Origin: an uncultured Acetatifactor sp.
Lineage (GTDB): Bacteria; Bacillota; Clostridia; Lachnospirales; Lachnospiraceae
Reading direction: 5' to 3'
Assembly (NCBI GenBank): GCA_947625675.1
Contig: CANQPH010000030.1
Coordinates: 1 to 38,235 of the forward strand
DNA: 38,235 nucleotides
Both the position numbers and the translations under genes were made by a program. Shown piece by piece: positions 15,637 to 23,664 of this stretch (positions within the stretch are counted from its first letter, which is position 1; each line of letters begins with the position of its first letter). The notes under the pieces are model-generated. The model was not told where the DNA came from. It saw only the letters and a list, made by a program, of their open reading frames with translations, and searched no databases.

Positions 15637-16188
15637 TTAAACTTTCATAATATCCTTGGCCTTTTCTTCCACCATGGCGTCCACGTCCTTGATGAACTTG
15701 TCCGTGGATTTCTGCAGTTCGTCAGTGAGCTGCTTCACCTCGTCCTCGGATACATCCTGCTTCAGAAGCTTCTTGAAAGCGTCGTTGCCGTCCCGCCTGA
15801 CGTTGCGGATGGCCACCTTGGCCTCTTCCCCTTTTTTCCTCACGTCCTTCACCAGGGACTTTCTTCTTTCCTCGGTGAGTTCCGGGAAGATCAAACGAAT
15901 CGCAGTGCCATCATTAGAAGGGTTCAAACCCAAATCCGAAGCCAAAATCGCCTTCTCAATGGCTTTGATCATGCTCCTGTCCCAGGGCACAATCTGAATA
16001 ATGCGGGCTTCCGGGATGCTGATGTTGCCCACCTGTTGAATGGGGGTAGGCACGCCGTAATAATCCACTCTCAGCTTATCCAGCACATGAGGGTTGGCCC
16101 GTCCCGCCCGAATGGACTGATAATCCGCCGCCAGAAATTCCAGAGTCTTTTTCATCTTGTCTTCATACTGCTGTAATCTTGCATCCAT
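15637..16188 (-). CDS. frr: Ribosome recycling factor
   Basis: 183 residues, family length. It splits post-termination ribosomes together with EF-G. It shows the coiled N- and C-terminal arms (QYEDKMKKTLEFLAADYQSIRAGRANPHVLD; the C-terminal LKQDVSEDEVKQLTDELQK) and the core TPIQQVGNISIPEARIIQIVPWD. The ATG at 16188 has GGAGG seven nt upstream; an earlier in-frame codon at 16218 is not supported. It lies 48 nt after pyrH, as in most Bacillota. Confidence 0.95.
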   Translation of the reverse strand: MDARLQQYEDKMKKTLEFLAADYQSIRAGRANPHVLDKLRVDYYGVPTPIQQVGNISIPEARIIQIVPWDRSMIKAIEKAILASDLGLNPSNDGTAIRLIFPELTEERRKSLVKDVRKKGEEAKVAIRNVRRDGNDAFKKLLKQDVSEDEVKQLTDELQKSTDKFIKDVDAMVEEKAKDIMKV

Positions 16189-16236
16189 TGTCTTTCCTCC
16201 ATTTTTTATAAAAATCAAGTGTCAGTCCCGCTTCGT

Positions 16237-16932
16237 TCAGACCGTCACCTTGGTACCATGAAACTCGCCTTTCACCGCATTGACGATGCTGTCCTTCTCG
16301 TTCAGACCAAACACCCACATGGGCATCCTGTTGTCCCTGGCCAGGATGGAAGCCGTCATATCCATCACCTGCAGATTCTGGGCCACCACGTCTTCGATGG
16401 TGATCTCGTCATATTTCTTCGCAGCCGGATTCACGGCCGGATCAGCATCATACACCCCGTCAATGGACTTGGCCAGCAGGATCACATCCGCCTCCACCTC
16501 CACCGCCCGGAGCACCACCCCGGTATCCGTGGAAAAATATGGATGTCCCGTGCCTCCGGCGAAGAACACCACCTTCCCCTGGTTCAGGCATTCCACCGCC
16601 CTGTCCTTGGAAAACAGCTCCGTAAAGGCGCCGCAGACGAAGGGAGTCATCACGCTGGTCCCAAGGCCCACGGAACGAAAAATCTCCGACACGTAGATGC
16701 AGTTCATGACCGTGGCCAGCATGCCGATCTGATCCGCCTTGGTCCGATCCAGGTTCTCGCTGGTCCGTCCCCGCCAGAAATTGCCGCCTCCAGTGACGAT
16801 CCCCACCTGAAACCCGTCTGCGATCAGCTCCTTCACCTGCAGGGCCACGCCCCGCACCGTTTCTTCGTCAAAACCCGTTTTCTTGGGGCCCGCCAGGGCT
16901 TCCCCGCTCAGCTTCAACAAAATTCTCTTCAT
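16237..16932 (-). CDS. pyrH: UMP kinase
   Basis: About 231 residues of the amino acid kinase fold. It phosphorylates UMP to UDP. Motifs: ILLKLSGEALAG, GIVTGGGNFWRGR, DQIGMLATVMN, VVFFAGGTGHPYFSTDTG and LLAKSIDGVYDADP. Two adjacent ATG codons (16935 and 16932) follow AAAGAGGA; the second gives better spacing. It begins the frr-uppS-cdsA-dxr-rseP block. rpsB-tsf, often upstream, are not here; an Rrf2 gene is. A duplicated promoter-like box lies at 16983-17022. Confidence 0.94.
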   Translation of the reverse strand: MKRILLKLSGEALAGPKKTGFDEETVRGVALQVKELIADGFQVGIVTGGGNFWRGRTSENLDRTKADQIGMLATVMNCIYVSEIFRSVGLGTSVMTPFVCGAFTELFSKDRAVECLNQGKVVFFAGGTGHPYFSTDTGVVLRAVEVEADVILLAKSIDGVYDADPAVNPAAKKYDEITIEDVVAQNLQVMDMTASILARDNRMPMWVFGLNEKDSIVNAVKGEFHGTKVTV

Positions 16933-16982
16933 CATTCCTCTTTTCTGTACCAATGCGCCGCCAACGCAGGTACGGTCACATA

Positions 16983-17022
16983 TAATGCAAAATCATTGTA
17001 CCACCAGCAGAATCATTGTACC
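16983..17022 (-). promoter_or_regulatory. Duplicated 20-bp promoter-like box upstream of pyrH
   Basis: On the minus strand GTGGTACAATGATTYTGC occurs twice with a 20-bp period; each copy carries an extended -10 (TGG-TACAAT; plus-strand ATTGTA at 16995-17000 and 17015-17020). The -35 matches are weak. The same 18-mer starts the MATE gene promoter near 23676-23693. Confidence 0.55.
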
Positions 17023-17058
17023 ACATTCCACGATATAGGAAAAGCCCCCAAAAGAAAT

Positions 17059-17481
17059 TTAGGCCTCCTCCTTACCCTGGCTCTTGGCCGCCAGATCCGC
17101 AATGGTCACCCCGTCCACCACCTGGTTGATGGCCTGGTACAGCTCCTTCCAGACCCCCAGGGTCTCGCAGGTGTCGCACTTGTCACAGTCCCCGTCATCC
17201 TCCGCACAGGCCACCGGCGCTATGCTCCCCTCCATCAGCCGCAGAACCATTCCCACCGTATATTCCTCCGGGGCCCTGGTCAGCATATAGCCGCCCTGGG
17301 CGCCCCGCACGCTCTTCACGTAACCGGCCTTGTTGAGGGTGGCGATAATCTGTTCCAGATATTTTTCCGAAATGTCCTGGCGGGCGGCGATGTCCTTCAC
17401 CTTCACGCACTCCCCGTTATTGTGCCTGGCCAAATCCGACATCACCTTCAGGGCGTATCTTCCTTTTGTAGAAATTTTCAT
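17059..17481 (-). CDS. Rrf2-family regulator with IscR-like cysteines
   Basis: 140 residues. N-terminal winged helix typical of Rrf2 (MKISTKGRYALKVMSDLA, ISEKYLEQIIATLNKAGYVKSVRGAQGGYMLTR). Cys92, Cys99, Cys102 and Cys105 match the region of the IscR iron-sulfur ligands (C92/C98/C104), so an Fe-S sensing role is likely; no isc or suf genes are within view. The alternative, CymR-like cysteine control, is less likely because CymR lacks these cysteines. Its ribosome binding site is weak (AAAGG close to the ATG). It has a good promoter at 17625-17653 and is divergent from aroA. Confidence 0.85.
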   Translation of the reverse strand: MKISTKGRYALKVMSDLARHNNGECVKVKDIAARQDISEKYLEQIIATLNKAGYVKSVRGAQGGYMLTRAPEEYTVGMVLRLMEGSIAPVACAEDDGDCDKCDTCETLGVWKELYQAINQVVDGVTIADLAAKSQGKEEA

Positions 17482-17624
17482 AACCTTTTGCCATTCCTTC
17501 CGCAGACCAACCCAAAGGGCGGCCCAGGGAACAACCCGAAGGGCAACCCAAATCCTCATCCGGCTTCTGACCGCCATGGCCGGTTCTCTGCGGTCTGCGA
17601 TCCCCAGGTACCCGGCTCATTACC

Positions 17625-17653
17625 ATTGTAGCACAATTTTTTTCATTTCACAA
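17625..17653 (-). promoter_or_regulatory. Promoter of the Rrf2 regulator
   Basis: Minus strand TTGTGA (17648-17653), 17-nt spacer, TACAAT (17625-17630). It predicts a leader of about 140 nt. Confidence 0.65.
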
Positions 17654-17734
17654 CCAAGACAATACAATTTTACGTTGGCGGAGAGCCCATTTTTGAAAAT
17701 GATACTATCTTTGCTCATAAGATGGCACTCCCTC

Positions 17735-17763
17735 TTGACAACCTCTCCCAAATCGAGGAAAAT
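17735..17763 (+). promoter_or_regulatory. Possible aroA promoter
   Basis: TTGACA (17735-17740), 17-nt spacer, GAAAAT (17758-17763). The -35 is perfect and the -10 weak. Confidence 0.4.
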
Positions 17764-17833
17764 GAATATTGCAGTTCCCTCGTCTCTCCCAGGGAGCCGC
17801 TGAACTATTTCCAAGTAAAAAAGGAGTCCTCCC

Positions 17834-19162
17834 ATGAGTCTAGTCAAATACGCCTCTGAATATGCCGTTCCCTGCGTTTATCCTTTGCCCCGGCCCCTGC
17901 GGGAGCCCATATCCATCACCGTGCCGGGATCCAAAAGCATCACCAACAGGGCCCTGCTTCTGTCCACCCTGGCGGAAGGGACTTCCGTCCTGGAAGGGGT
18001 GCTGTTCAGCGATGATTCCAGGCATTTTCTGAAATGCATCCAAGATCTGGGCTTTGAGACCAGGGTGGAAGAAGAGGCCGCCCGCATCACCGTGACGGGG
18101 TGCGGGGGCAGGGTGCCCAGGGCGGAGGCCTCCCAGTACGTGGGGAGCGCTGGCACCGCCGCCCGTTTCCTCACCGCCTATCTGGGAGTGACGGAGGGCG
18201 TTTACCATATGGACGCTTCTCCCCAGATGCGGAAGCGTCCCATGGCCCCCCTGTTGAAATCCCTGGGGGAACTGGGCTGCGAAATCTTATTTGAGGAAAA
18301 AGAAGGGTATTTCCCCTTCACCTTAAAGGGTCACGGTTTCGGTTCCTCGGAGATCACCGTGGACATCGGCCACAGCAGCCAGTTTCTGAGCGCCCTGCTG
18401 ATCTGCGCCTGCCTGTGCCGGGAGGACTGCACCATTCACGTGGAGGGCACCCACGGCATGTCCTACATCCATATGACGGAGGCCATGATGGGACAGTTCG
18501 GAGTGGAGGTGGAGCACCCCGATCCGGTCACCTTCCGCATCCGGGCCGGACAGGCTTATCGGCCCAGGGCCTACCGGGTGGAGCCGGACGTGTCAGCCGC
18601 CTGTTACTTCTACGCCTGCACTCCTCTGCTGGGCATCCCGGTTCAGGTGGAAGGCGTACATTTCGACTCCCTCCAGGGGGACGTGGCTTTTTTGGAGATT
18701 TTGAAAAAAATGGGCTGTGCCTTGACGGACACCCCCGCGGGCATTCTGGCGGAACCTCCCGCAGGAGGCGGTTTCCCGGGAGTGGACGTGAACATGAGCG
18801 CTTTTTCCGACCAGGCCATCACTCTGGCGGCCATCGCACCCTTCGCCACCACCCCCACCACCATCCGGGGCATCGGCCACATCCGTTATCAGGAAAGCGA
18901 CCGGATGGCCGCCATGGTCAACGAACTGGGCAAAATGGGGATCCTCTGCCGGGAAACGGAGCAGAATCTCACCATCTATCCCGGGAAGCCTTCTCCCTGT
19001 CTGGTGGAGACCTACGAGGACCATCGGATGGCCATGGGCTTCGCCCTCACCGGCCTGCGGGCCCCAGGCATTGTCATCCGGGACCCGGACTGCTGCCGCA
19101 AAACCTTTGAAAACTATTTTTCGGTGCTGGAAAAACTGATTCACGCTGTACAACGGCCCTGA
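17834..19162 (+). CDS. aroA: 3-phosphoshikimate 1-carboxyvinyltransferase (EPSP synthase)
   Basis: 442 residues, slightly above family length. It joins PEP to shikimate 3-phosphate in the shikimate pathway. Motifs: VPGSKSITNRALLLSTLAEG, YVGSAGTAARFLTAYL, QMRKRPMAPLLKSL, DIGHSSQFLSALL, VEPDVSAACYFYACTPLLG, RYQESDRMAAMVNEL and YEDHRMAMGFALTGL; active-site residues look complete. AAGGAG lies seven nt before the ATG. It stands apart from other shikimate genes and is one of two plus-strand biosynthetic genes in the window. Confidence 0.95.
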   Translation: MSLVKYASEYAVPCVYPLPRPLREPISITVPGSKSITNRALLLSTLAEGTSVLEGVLFSDDSRHFLKCIQDLGFETRVEEEAARITVTGCGGRVPRAEASQYVGSAGTAARFLTAYLGVTEGVYHMDASPQMRKRPMAPLLKSLGELGCEILFEEKEGYFPFTLKGHGFGSSEITVDIGHSSQFLSALLICACLCREDCTIHVEGTHGMSYIHMTEAMMGQFGVEVEHPDPVTFRIRAGQAYRPRAYRVEPDVSAACYFYACTPLLGIPVQVEGVHFDSLQGDVAFLEILKKMGCALTDTPAGILAEPPAGGGFPGVDVNMSAFSDQAITLAAIAPFATTPTTIRGIGHIRYQESDRMAAMVNELGKMGILCRETEQNLTIYPGKPSPCLVETYEDHRMAMGFALTGLRAPGIVIRDPDCCRKTFENYFSVLEKLIHAVQRP

Positions 19163-19175
19163 AATATGCTATACT
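19147..19175 (+). promoter_or_regulatory. Promoter of the carbamate kinase gene, overlapping the aroA end
   Basis: TGTACA (19147-19152), 17-nt spacer, TATACT (19170-19175) with TG one base upstream (extended -10). Confidence 0.65.
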
Positions 19176-19206
19176 AAAGATTCCAAATGCGCTCCGTCCA
19201 AACGTT

Positions 19207-19240
19207 TGACAGATTATCAGTGGATGACAGATTATCAGTG
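19207..19240 (+). repeat. 16-bp direct repeat in the carbamate kinase leader
   Basis: TGACAGATTATCAGTG occurs at 19207-19222 and again at 19225-19240 (period 18 bp), directly upstream of the ribosome binding site GAGAGG. It lies downstream of the predicted start site, so it could be an operator or RNA element, or simply a tandem duplication. Confidence 0.7.
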
Positions 19241-19257
19241 ACATGAGAGGTATCGAT

Positions 19258-20196
19258 ATGAGCAAGAAAAAAGTCGTCGTGTCCCTGGGGCACGAAGCCC
19301 TGGGCTACACCACCACCCAACAGCAGAACGCTGTAAAGATCACCGCCAGGGCCCTGGCGGACCTGATAGAGGAAGATTATCAGCTGACCATCACCCACAG
19401 CAACGGGCCCCAGGTCAGCATGATCCACAAGGCCATGAGCGAACTGCGCCGGGTTTCCAGCGATTACACCCCGGCCCCCATGTGCGTCTGTTCCGCCATG
19501 AGCCAGGGCTACGTGGGCTTCGACTTACAGAATTCCCTGCGGAGCGAGCTCCTGGGCAGAGGCATATCCAAACCGGTAAGCACGATTTTGACCCAGGTCA
19601 CCGTGGATCCCTATGACGAAGCTTTCTATGAGCCCACCAAGGTGATCGGCCGATACATGTCCCGGGAAGAGGCGGAAGCGGAGCTGAAAAAGGGCAATTA
19701 CGTAAAGGAATATCCCGGGAAGGGGTACCGCCGCATCGTGGCCGCCCCCACTCCCATCGACATCGTGGAAATCGAGACCATCCGCACCCTGGTCAATGCG
19801 GACCAGGTGGTGATCGCCTGCGGGGGCGGCGGCATCCCCGTCATCGAGCAGCACCACGGCCTGAAGGGCGCTTCCGCCGTCATCGAAAAGGACGCCATCG
19901 CCGGGAAGCTGGCGGCAGAACTGGCTTCAGACGAGCTCATCATTCTCACCGGGGTGGACCACGTGTGCCGGGATTTCGGCAAGGCCACGGAAGAGCGGAT
20001 CCCCCGGATGACCATAGCCCAGGCCCAGGAAACCATGGCAGAAGGACAGTTCGAAGCCGGGACCATGCTTCCCAAGATCGAAGCTGCCATTTTTTATCTG
20101 TCCAGAGTGCCCTCCGGCAAAGTCCTGATCACCTCCATGAAGGCGGTGAAGGACGCCATCCGGGGCAGGGCCGGCACGGTGATCTGCTGCAGTTAA
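19258..20196 (+). CDS. arcC: Carbamate kinase
   Basis: 312 residues of the carbamate kinase family, which interconverts ATP plus carbamate with ADP plus carbamoyl phosphate. Motifs: VVVSLGHEALGYTT (usually GGNAL), THSNGPQVSMIHKAM, PYDEAFYEPTKVIG, RRIVAAPTPIDIVE, VIACGGGGIPVIE, VIEKDAIAGKLAAELASDELIILTGVDHV and FEAGTMLPKIEAAIFYL. Start ATG 19258 has GAGAGG seven nt upstream. No arginine deiminase or ornithine carbamoyltransferase gene is beside it, so the pathway served (arginine, purine or other carbamoyl-phosphate degradation) is not shown. The 3' end lies in a 36-bp repeat. Confidence 0.88.
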   Translation: MSKKKVVVSLGHEALGYTTTQQQNAVKITARALADLIEEDYQLTITHSNGPQVSMIHKAMSELRRVSSDYTPAPMCVCSAMSQGYVGFDLQNSLRSELLGRGISKPVSTILTQVTVDPYDEAFYEPTKVIGRYMSREEAEAELKKGNYVKEYPGKGYRRIVAAPTPIDIVEIETIRTLVNADQVVIACGGGGIPVIEQHHGLKGASAVIEKDAIAGKLAAELASDELIILTGVDHVCRDFGKATEERIPRMTIAQAQETMAEGQFEAGTMLPKIEAAIFYLSRVPSGKVLITSMKAVKDAIRGRAGTVICCS

Positions 20197-20269
20197 GCAT
20201 CGCAGAAAAACACAGTGATCCGCTGCGACTAAGCATCCTTGAAAAACACGACGATCCGCTACTGTTAGG
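20179..20269 (+). repeat. 36-bp tandem repeat across the arcC stop codon
   Basis: Units at 20179-20214, 20215-20250 and a partial one from 20251. Each starts GTGATC(T/C)GCTGC-like and continues through TAAGCATC to GAAAAACAC. The first unit contains the arcC stop (TAA, 20194-20196), so the end of the gene has been copied downstream. Confidence 0.8.
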
Positions 20270-20321
20270 TGACACCACATTAAAATCAGAATGGTGCGCC
20301 AGCTGCACCATGAAATCGTAG

Positions 20322-20368
20322 AAAAAGCCTCCTTGAGCATGGATTTGCGCCGCTCAAGGAGGCTTTTT
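20322..20368. terminator. Strong bidirectional terminator, arcC / lspA
   Basis: Perfect 17-bp stem AAAAAGCCTCCTTGAGC / GCTCAAGGAGGCTTTTT (20322-20338 and 20352-20368), with A- and T-runs on both flanks. It lies between convergent arcC and lspA. A smaller hairpin ATGGTGC/GCACCAT precedes it at 20291-20311. Confidence 0.92.
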
Positions 20369-20384
20369 GTTTCCTTAATGAATT

Positions 20385-20849
20385 TTACTGGCACGTCTGG
20401 CTCCCCAGGACCGTAAGCACCGCTCCGATCATGACGCAGAGATCCGCCAGGTTGAAGACCACCCTCCGCAGATTCTTCCACTTCACTCCGAAGCTGAAAT
20501 AGTCCACCACGTACTTCCGCTTCAGGCGATCATAGGTATTGCTGAAAGCGCCGCCCAACAGCGTCCCCAGGCCCAGCCGCAGAAGGCCGCAGCCTTTCTG
20601 GCCAAAGCTGACCAGGAAAATCGCCGCAGCCGCCCCCGTCAGGATTACGGACAGCAGGGCCACCAGCTTCCTCCTGCTTTCCCCCAGGTTCAGCATCATG
20701 CCGGAATTATGGAGCTTGCGAATCAGGAGACGACCGCCGCACCAGGACAGGGTCTCCCCTTCCCGCAGACATTCCTCCGCCCTGTTCTTCAGCCACTGGT
20801 CCCCGGCAAAGATCCCGGCCGCCAGCCCCAGGGAAATTGCCCTCGTCAT
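20385..20849 (-). CDS. lspA: Signal peptidase II (lipoprotein signal peptidase), divergent
   Basis: 154 residues with four hydrophobic segments. It cleaves prolipoprotein signal peptides after lipid attachment. The family pattern is recognisable: DQWLKN near the N-terminus, HNSGMMLNLG (usually NxGAAFG), GGAFSNTYDRLKRKYVVDYFSF (catalytic Asp in YDR) and FNLADLCVMIG (second catalytic Asp). Several flanking residues differ from textbook LspA, but both aspartates are there. AAGGAG lies six nt before the ATG. It follows the S1-domain gene by 10 nt and is probably cotranscribed. The lipoprotein at 9022-11376 would be a natural substrate. Confidence 0.85.
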   Translation of the reverse strand: MTRAISLGLAAGIFAGDQWLKNRAEECLREGETLSWCGGRLLIRKLHNSGMMLNLGESRRKLVALLSVILTGAAAAIFLVSFGQKGCGLLRLGLGTLLGGAFSNTYDRLKRKYVVDYFSFGVKWKNLRRVVFNLADLCVMIGAVLTVLGSQTCQ

Positions 20850-20859
20850 TCGATTCTCC

Positions 20860-21969
20860 TTACAGATCCAGCTTCATCTTGGCAAAAATGCTGCCCAGGC
20901 TGGTGGTGACGTTGCCCTCAGATTTGTAATGAAAATCCTCGATCTTATCCGCTTCCGCTTTCTCTTCCGCTTCCTGCAGGGCCTTCATGCTCAGGGAAAT
21001 CTTGCCGTTGTTGGTATTCAGCACCTTCGCCTTCACTTTGTCCCCCACGTTCAGCACCTCGGAGGGCTTCTTGATCCTCTTCTGGCTGATCTGGGAAATG
21101 TGCACCAGACCGCTCAGGCCGTCGCCCAGGTTGATGAAAGCGCCATAAGGCATCAGGCTCTCCACCGTGCCCTCCAGGACGCTGCCCGGAACCACCATGG
21201 CGATCCTGCGTTCCTTTTCCCTGGCGGCTTCCTCCCGAAGAACCGCCTTGGCGGACATCACCAGTTTCTTCTTCCCCTTGTCCACGGTGATCACCCGCAC
21301 CTTCAGTTCCTTACCCAGCCAGGGATTCGTGTCCTCCACGTAATCCAGGGACAGCTGGGAAGCAGGGATGAAGCCCCTCACGTCCTCCAGGTAGGCGATG
21401 ACTCCGCCGTTGGTCGTGCCGCTCACCTTGACGGTCAGATCCGTTTTTTCCTCCAAATATACCTTCAGCTTATCCCAGGCCAGCACGTCCGACGCCGCCT
21501 TCCTGGAGAGCTGGATGTTGCCCTGGCCATCGTCCAGGCGAAGCACAGTGCCCTGGATCACGTCCCCTTCCTTCACGTCCCGAAGCACGGAGAAACCGGG
21601 AGCATCGCTCATGTCCTCCGCCTTGATCACGCCCTGGGCGTAATAGCGCAGATCCAGCACCACTCCATCCTCGCTGACGCCGATCACGGTGCCCGTGAGG
21701 ATGTCTCCCTCCGAAATCTTCCGGAAGGAAGCTTCCAGCTCCGCCGCATAATCCGCCATGGACTCAGACGGGGTCTCGGCCGCTTCCGTCTTCGCCTCCG
21801 CAGCGGCCTCCGCCTGGACGTCCTGCTTCGCTTCCACTGGGGTCTCCGCTTTCGCTTCCGCCACCGGGGCTTCGGTTGCCGCAGCATCTTCCGTTTTCAC
21901 CTCCGAAGTGGCCTCCGCCACCACGGCCACCGCAGCAGTCTGAACCGTTTCCTGTTTCATCTCTTCCAT
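20860..21969 (-). CDS. S1-domain RNA-binding protein (ribosomal protein S1-like)
   Basis: 369 residues. The first 60 are an Ala/Glu/Val-rich low-complexity acidic segment (AEAKAETPVEAKQDVQAEAA type). Three S1 OB-fold domains follow: GDILTGTVIGVSEDGVVLDL, then LTVKVSGTTNGGVIAYLEDVRGFIPASQL, then GSVLEGTVESLMPYGAFINLGDGLSGLVHISQIS. The last is the best match to the consensus. It is shorter than proteobacterial S1 (six domains) and resembles the S1-like proteins of Bacillota that bind mRNA or ribosomes. I chose ATG 21969, with GGAGG five nt upstream, over an ATG at 21981 lacking one. It has a long structured leader. Confidence 0.88.
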   Translation of the reverse strand: MEEMKQETVQTAAVAVVAEATSEVKTEDAAATEAPVAEAKAETPVEAKQDVQAEAAAEAKTEAAETPSESMADYAAELEASFRKISEGDILTGTVIGVSEDGVVLDLRYYAQGVIKAEDMSDAPGFSVLRDVKEGDVIQGTVLRLDDGQGNIQLSRKAASDVLAWDKLKVYLEEKTDLTVKVSGTTNGGVIAYLEDVRGFIPASQLSLDYVEDTNPWLGKELKVRVITVDKGKKKLVMSAKAVLREEAAREKERRIAMVVPGSVLEGTVESLMPYGAFINLGDGLSGLVHISQISQKRIKKPSEVLNVGDKVKAKVLNTNNGKISLSMKALQEAEEKAEADKIEDFHYKSEGNVTTSLGSIFAKMKLDL

Positions 21970-22148
21970 AATTTCCTCCATTCCGGAGCGCTTGCGCAAT
22001 GGGGCGATGAGAAAGCCGCAAATGCGGTTTCTCATCTGCCATCAAAGCAATTTGTGACGCTCCGGCACAAATTGCCGATTGAAAAATGAACTATCAAGTT
22101 CATTTTTCAATCTTACCTCCCGTTGAAATGAATTAACGCTCTTCTCCT
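21970..22148 (-). promoter_or_regulatory. Structured 5' leader of the S1-domain gene
   Basis: From the predicted start near 22142 the minus-strand RNA can form successive hairpins: GATTGAAAAATGAAC/GTTCATTTTTCAATC (15 bp, 22077-22091 and 22098-22112), GCAATTTGTG/CACAAATTGC (10 bp, 22047-22056 and 22066-22075), and GATGAGAAA...TTTCTCATC with an inner CCGC/GCGG (about 22006-22036), then CCATT/AATGG around the ribosome binding site. A short open frame (TTG start, 22 codons, GGAGG five nt upstream) begins in the first hairpin. Regulation, perhaps by the S1 protein itself, is inference. Confidence 0.6.
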
Positions 22149-22177
22149 ACTATAACACATTTTCCGCCGTTTGTCTC
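22149..22177 (-). promoter_or_regulatory. Promoter of the S1-domain gene
   Basis: Minus strand GAGACA (22172-22177), 17-nt spacer, TATAGT (22149-22154) with TG one base upstream (extended -10). Confidence 0.65.
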
Positions 22178-22228
22178 TTATTTTCAGACATTTTTTCAAT
22201 TACAGTCCACTCGTCCGCCTGTTCAGGT

Positions 22229-22257
22229 GCAGATTCGTGCTTGCACGAGTATCTGTA
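22229..22257. repeat. Hairpin after the MATE gene
   Basis: CAGAT-T-CGTGC-TT-GCACG-AGT-ATCTG just beyond the MATE stop. There is no U-run, so termination is uncertain. Confidence 0.4.
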
Positions 22258-22258
22258 C

Positions 22259-23635
22259 TTACAACGCCTTCTTCTTCCAGTTCCCCAGCTTATAGAAGAT
22301 CGCCGTGATGGCGGCTCCCAGGATCCAGGAGATCAGGAGGGATATGTAAATACAGGAACTGCTGCCCCCCGGAAGCTCCGGAGATCTGGTAAAATAGGCG
22401 ATTCCATAGGCCAGTGGCACCCGGATGGCCACCGTGGTCAGCATGGAGATCCACATGGGGGTCACCGTGTCACCCGCCCCTCTCATGACGCCGGAGAGAC
22501 ACTGGGTCACCTCCATGGCTATGTAGCCCACCGCCAGGATCTGCATCATATGATAGCTCAAGTCCACCAGCTCCGCCGTATTGGTAAAGATGCTCATGAG
22601 ACCCCGGCCGAAAAGCAGGATCAGCACCGTGATCACCGCAGAGGTGCCTACCGCTATGGCGGTGCCCTCCTTGGTGCCCTGGGTCACCCGGTCCATCTGC
22701 CTGGCCCCGATGTTCTGCCCGGCATAGGTGGTCATGGCCGTGCCGAAGGAAAAGGCCGGCATCATGGCGAAGCCGTCTACCCTCATCACCACCACGTTGG
22801 CGGCAATGAACTGCTCCCCAAAGCTGTTGGTCAGGGACTGCACCACGATCATGGACATGGAGAAAATGGCCTGGGTGACACCGGAGGGCAGCCCCAGACG
22901 CAGTAGGTTCACCACATAACTTTTCTCCGGCTTCAGATATTTTTTCTTCATATCAAAAATATGGTTCATCTTCCGCAGCTTCAGGAAAGCCAGGAAAGCG
23001 GAGATCCACTGAGCGATCACCGTGGCCAGGGCAACGCCTGCCACCCCCATTTGAAAGGAAGCCACGAACAGCAGGTCCAGCACGATGTTGATGCCGGTGG
23101 CCACCAGCAGATAGAGCAAGGCCGACACGGAATCCCCAAGGCCCCGCAGGATCCCGCCCAGGATGTTGTAGAAGGACAGGCCCGCCACGCCCATGAACAG
23201 AATCATCAGGTAGGAATAACACCAGCCGATGATGCTGTCCGGCGTGTTCAGGAGCCGCAAAAGGGGCATGGTGACAAAAGGCGCTATCACCATGATGATC
23301 ACCGTGGAAACCATGGTCAGGGTCAGGCAGCAGCCGATGGACTTAGACAGTTCCTCCCTCTGCCTCGCTCCGAAATACTGGGACACCATGATGCCCGCTC
23401 CAACGGAAATCCCCACGAACAACACCAGCAACAAGTTAAAAATAGGCCCTGCGCTTCCCACGGCCGCCAGAGCGTTATCCCCCACATATTTGCCCACCAC
23501 GATGCTGTCCACCGTATTGTACAGCTGCTGGGCGATGTTTCCGATCAGCATGGGAATCGTAAAGGCCACGATCTGCTTCCCGGGGCGCCCCTGAGTCATG
23601 TCAATGGGCGCAAACAACTTTTGTACAAAATTCAT
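22259..23635 (-). CDS. MATE family multidrug/drug-sodium antiporter
   Basis: 458 residues, about 12 membrane helices in two homologous halves. Typical MATE features: FTIPMLIGNIAQQLYNTVDSIVVGKYVGDNALAAVGSAGPI in the first half and GLPSGVTQAIFSMSMIVVQSL with AANVVVMRVDGFAMMPAFSFGTAMTTYAGQNIGA in the second. Substrate unknown; drug or metabolite export is the family role. AGGAG lies seven nt before the ATG. It has its own promoter with a palindrome just downstream of the -10, consistent with repressor control. No regulator gene is adjacent. Confidence 0.92.
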   Translation of the reverse strand: MNFVQKLFAPIDMTQGRPGKQIVAFTIPMLIGNIAQQLYNTVDSIVVGKYVGDNALAAVGSAGPIFNLLLVLFVGISVGAGIMVSQYFGARQREELSKSIGCCLTLTMVSTVIIMVIAPFVTMPLLRLLNTPDSIIGWCYSYLMILFMGVAGLSFYNILGGILRGLGDSVSALLYLLVATGINIVLDLLFVASFQMGVAGVALATVIAQWISAFLAFLKLRKMNHIFDMKKKYLKPEKSYVVNLLRLGLPSGVTQAIFSMSMIVVQSLTNSFGEQFIAANVVVMRVDGFAMMPAFSFGTAMTTYAGQNIGARQMDRVTQGTKEGTAIAVGTSAVITVLILLFGRGLMSIFTNTAELVDLSYHMMQILAVGYIAMEVTQCLSGVMRGAGDTVTPMWISMLTTVAIRVPLAYGIAYFTRSPELPGGSSSCIYISLLISWILGAAITAIFYKLGNWKKKAL

Positions 23636-23664
23636 ACAACCACTCCTGTTTCATTTTCTTTTAT

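Larger units (their letters stand above)
17482..17833. other. Divergent intergenic region, Rrf2 regulator / aroA
   Basis: No supported gene. It holds the Rrf2 promoter (17625-17653) and a likely aroA promoter (17735-17763). An open minus-strand frame (17620-17847) crosses both promoters, so I do not count it as coding. Confidence 0.6.

Noticed and set aside
17620..17847. Minus-strand frame of 75 residues between Rrf2 and aroA
   Set aside because: It overlaps both divergent promoters and has no well-spaced ribosome binding site.
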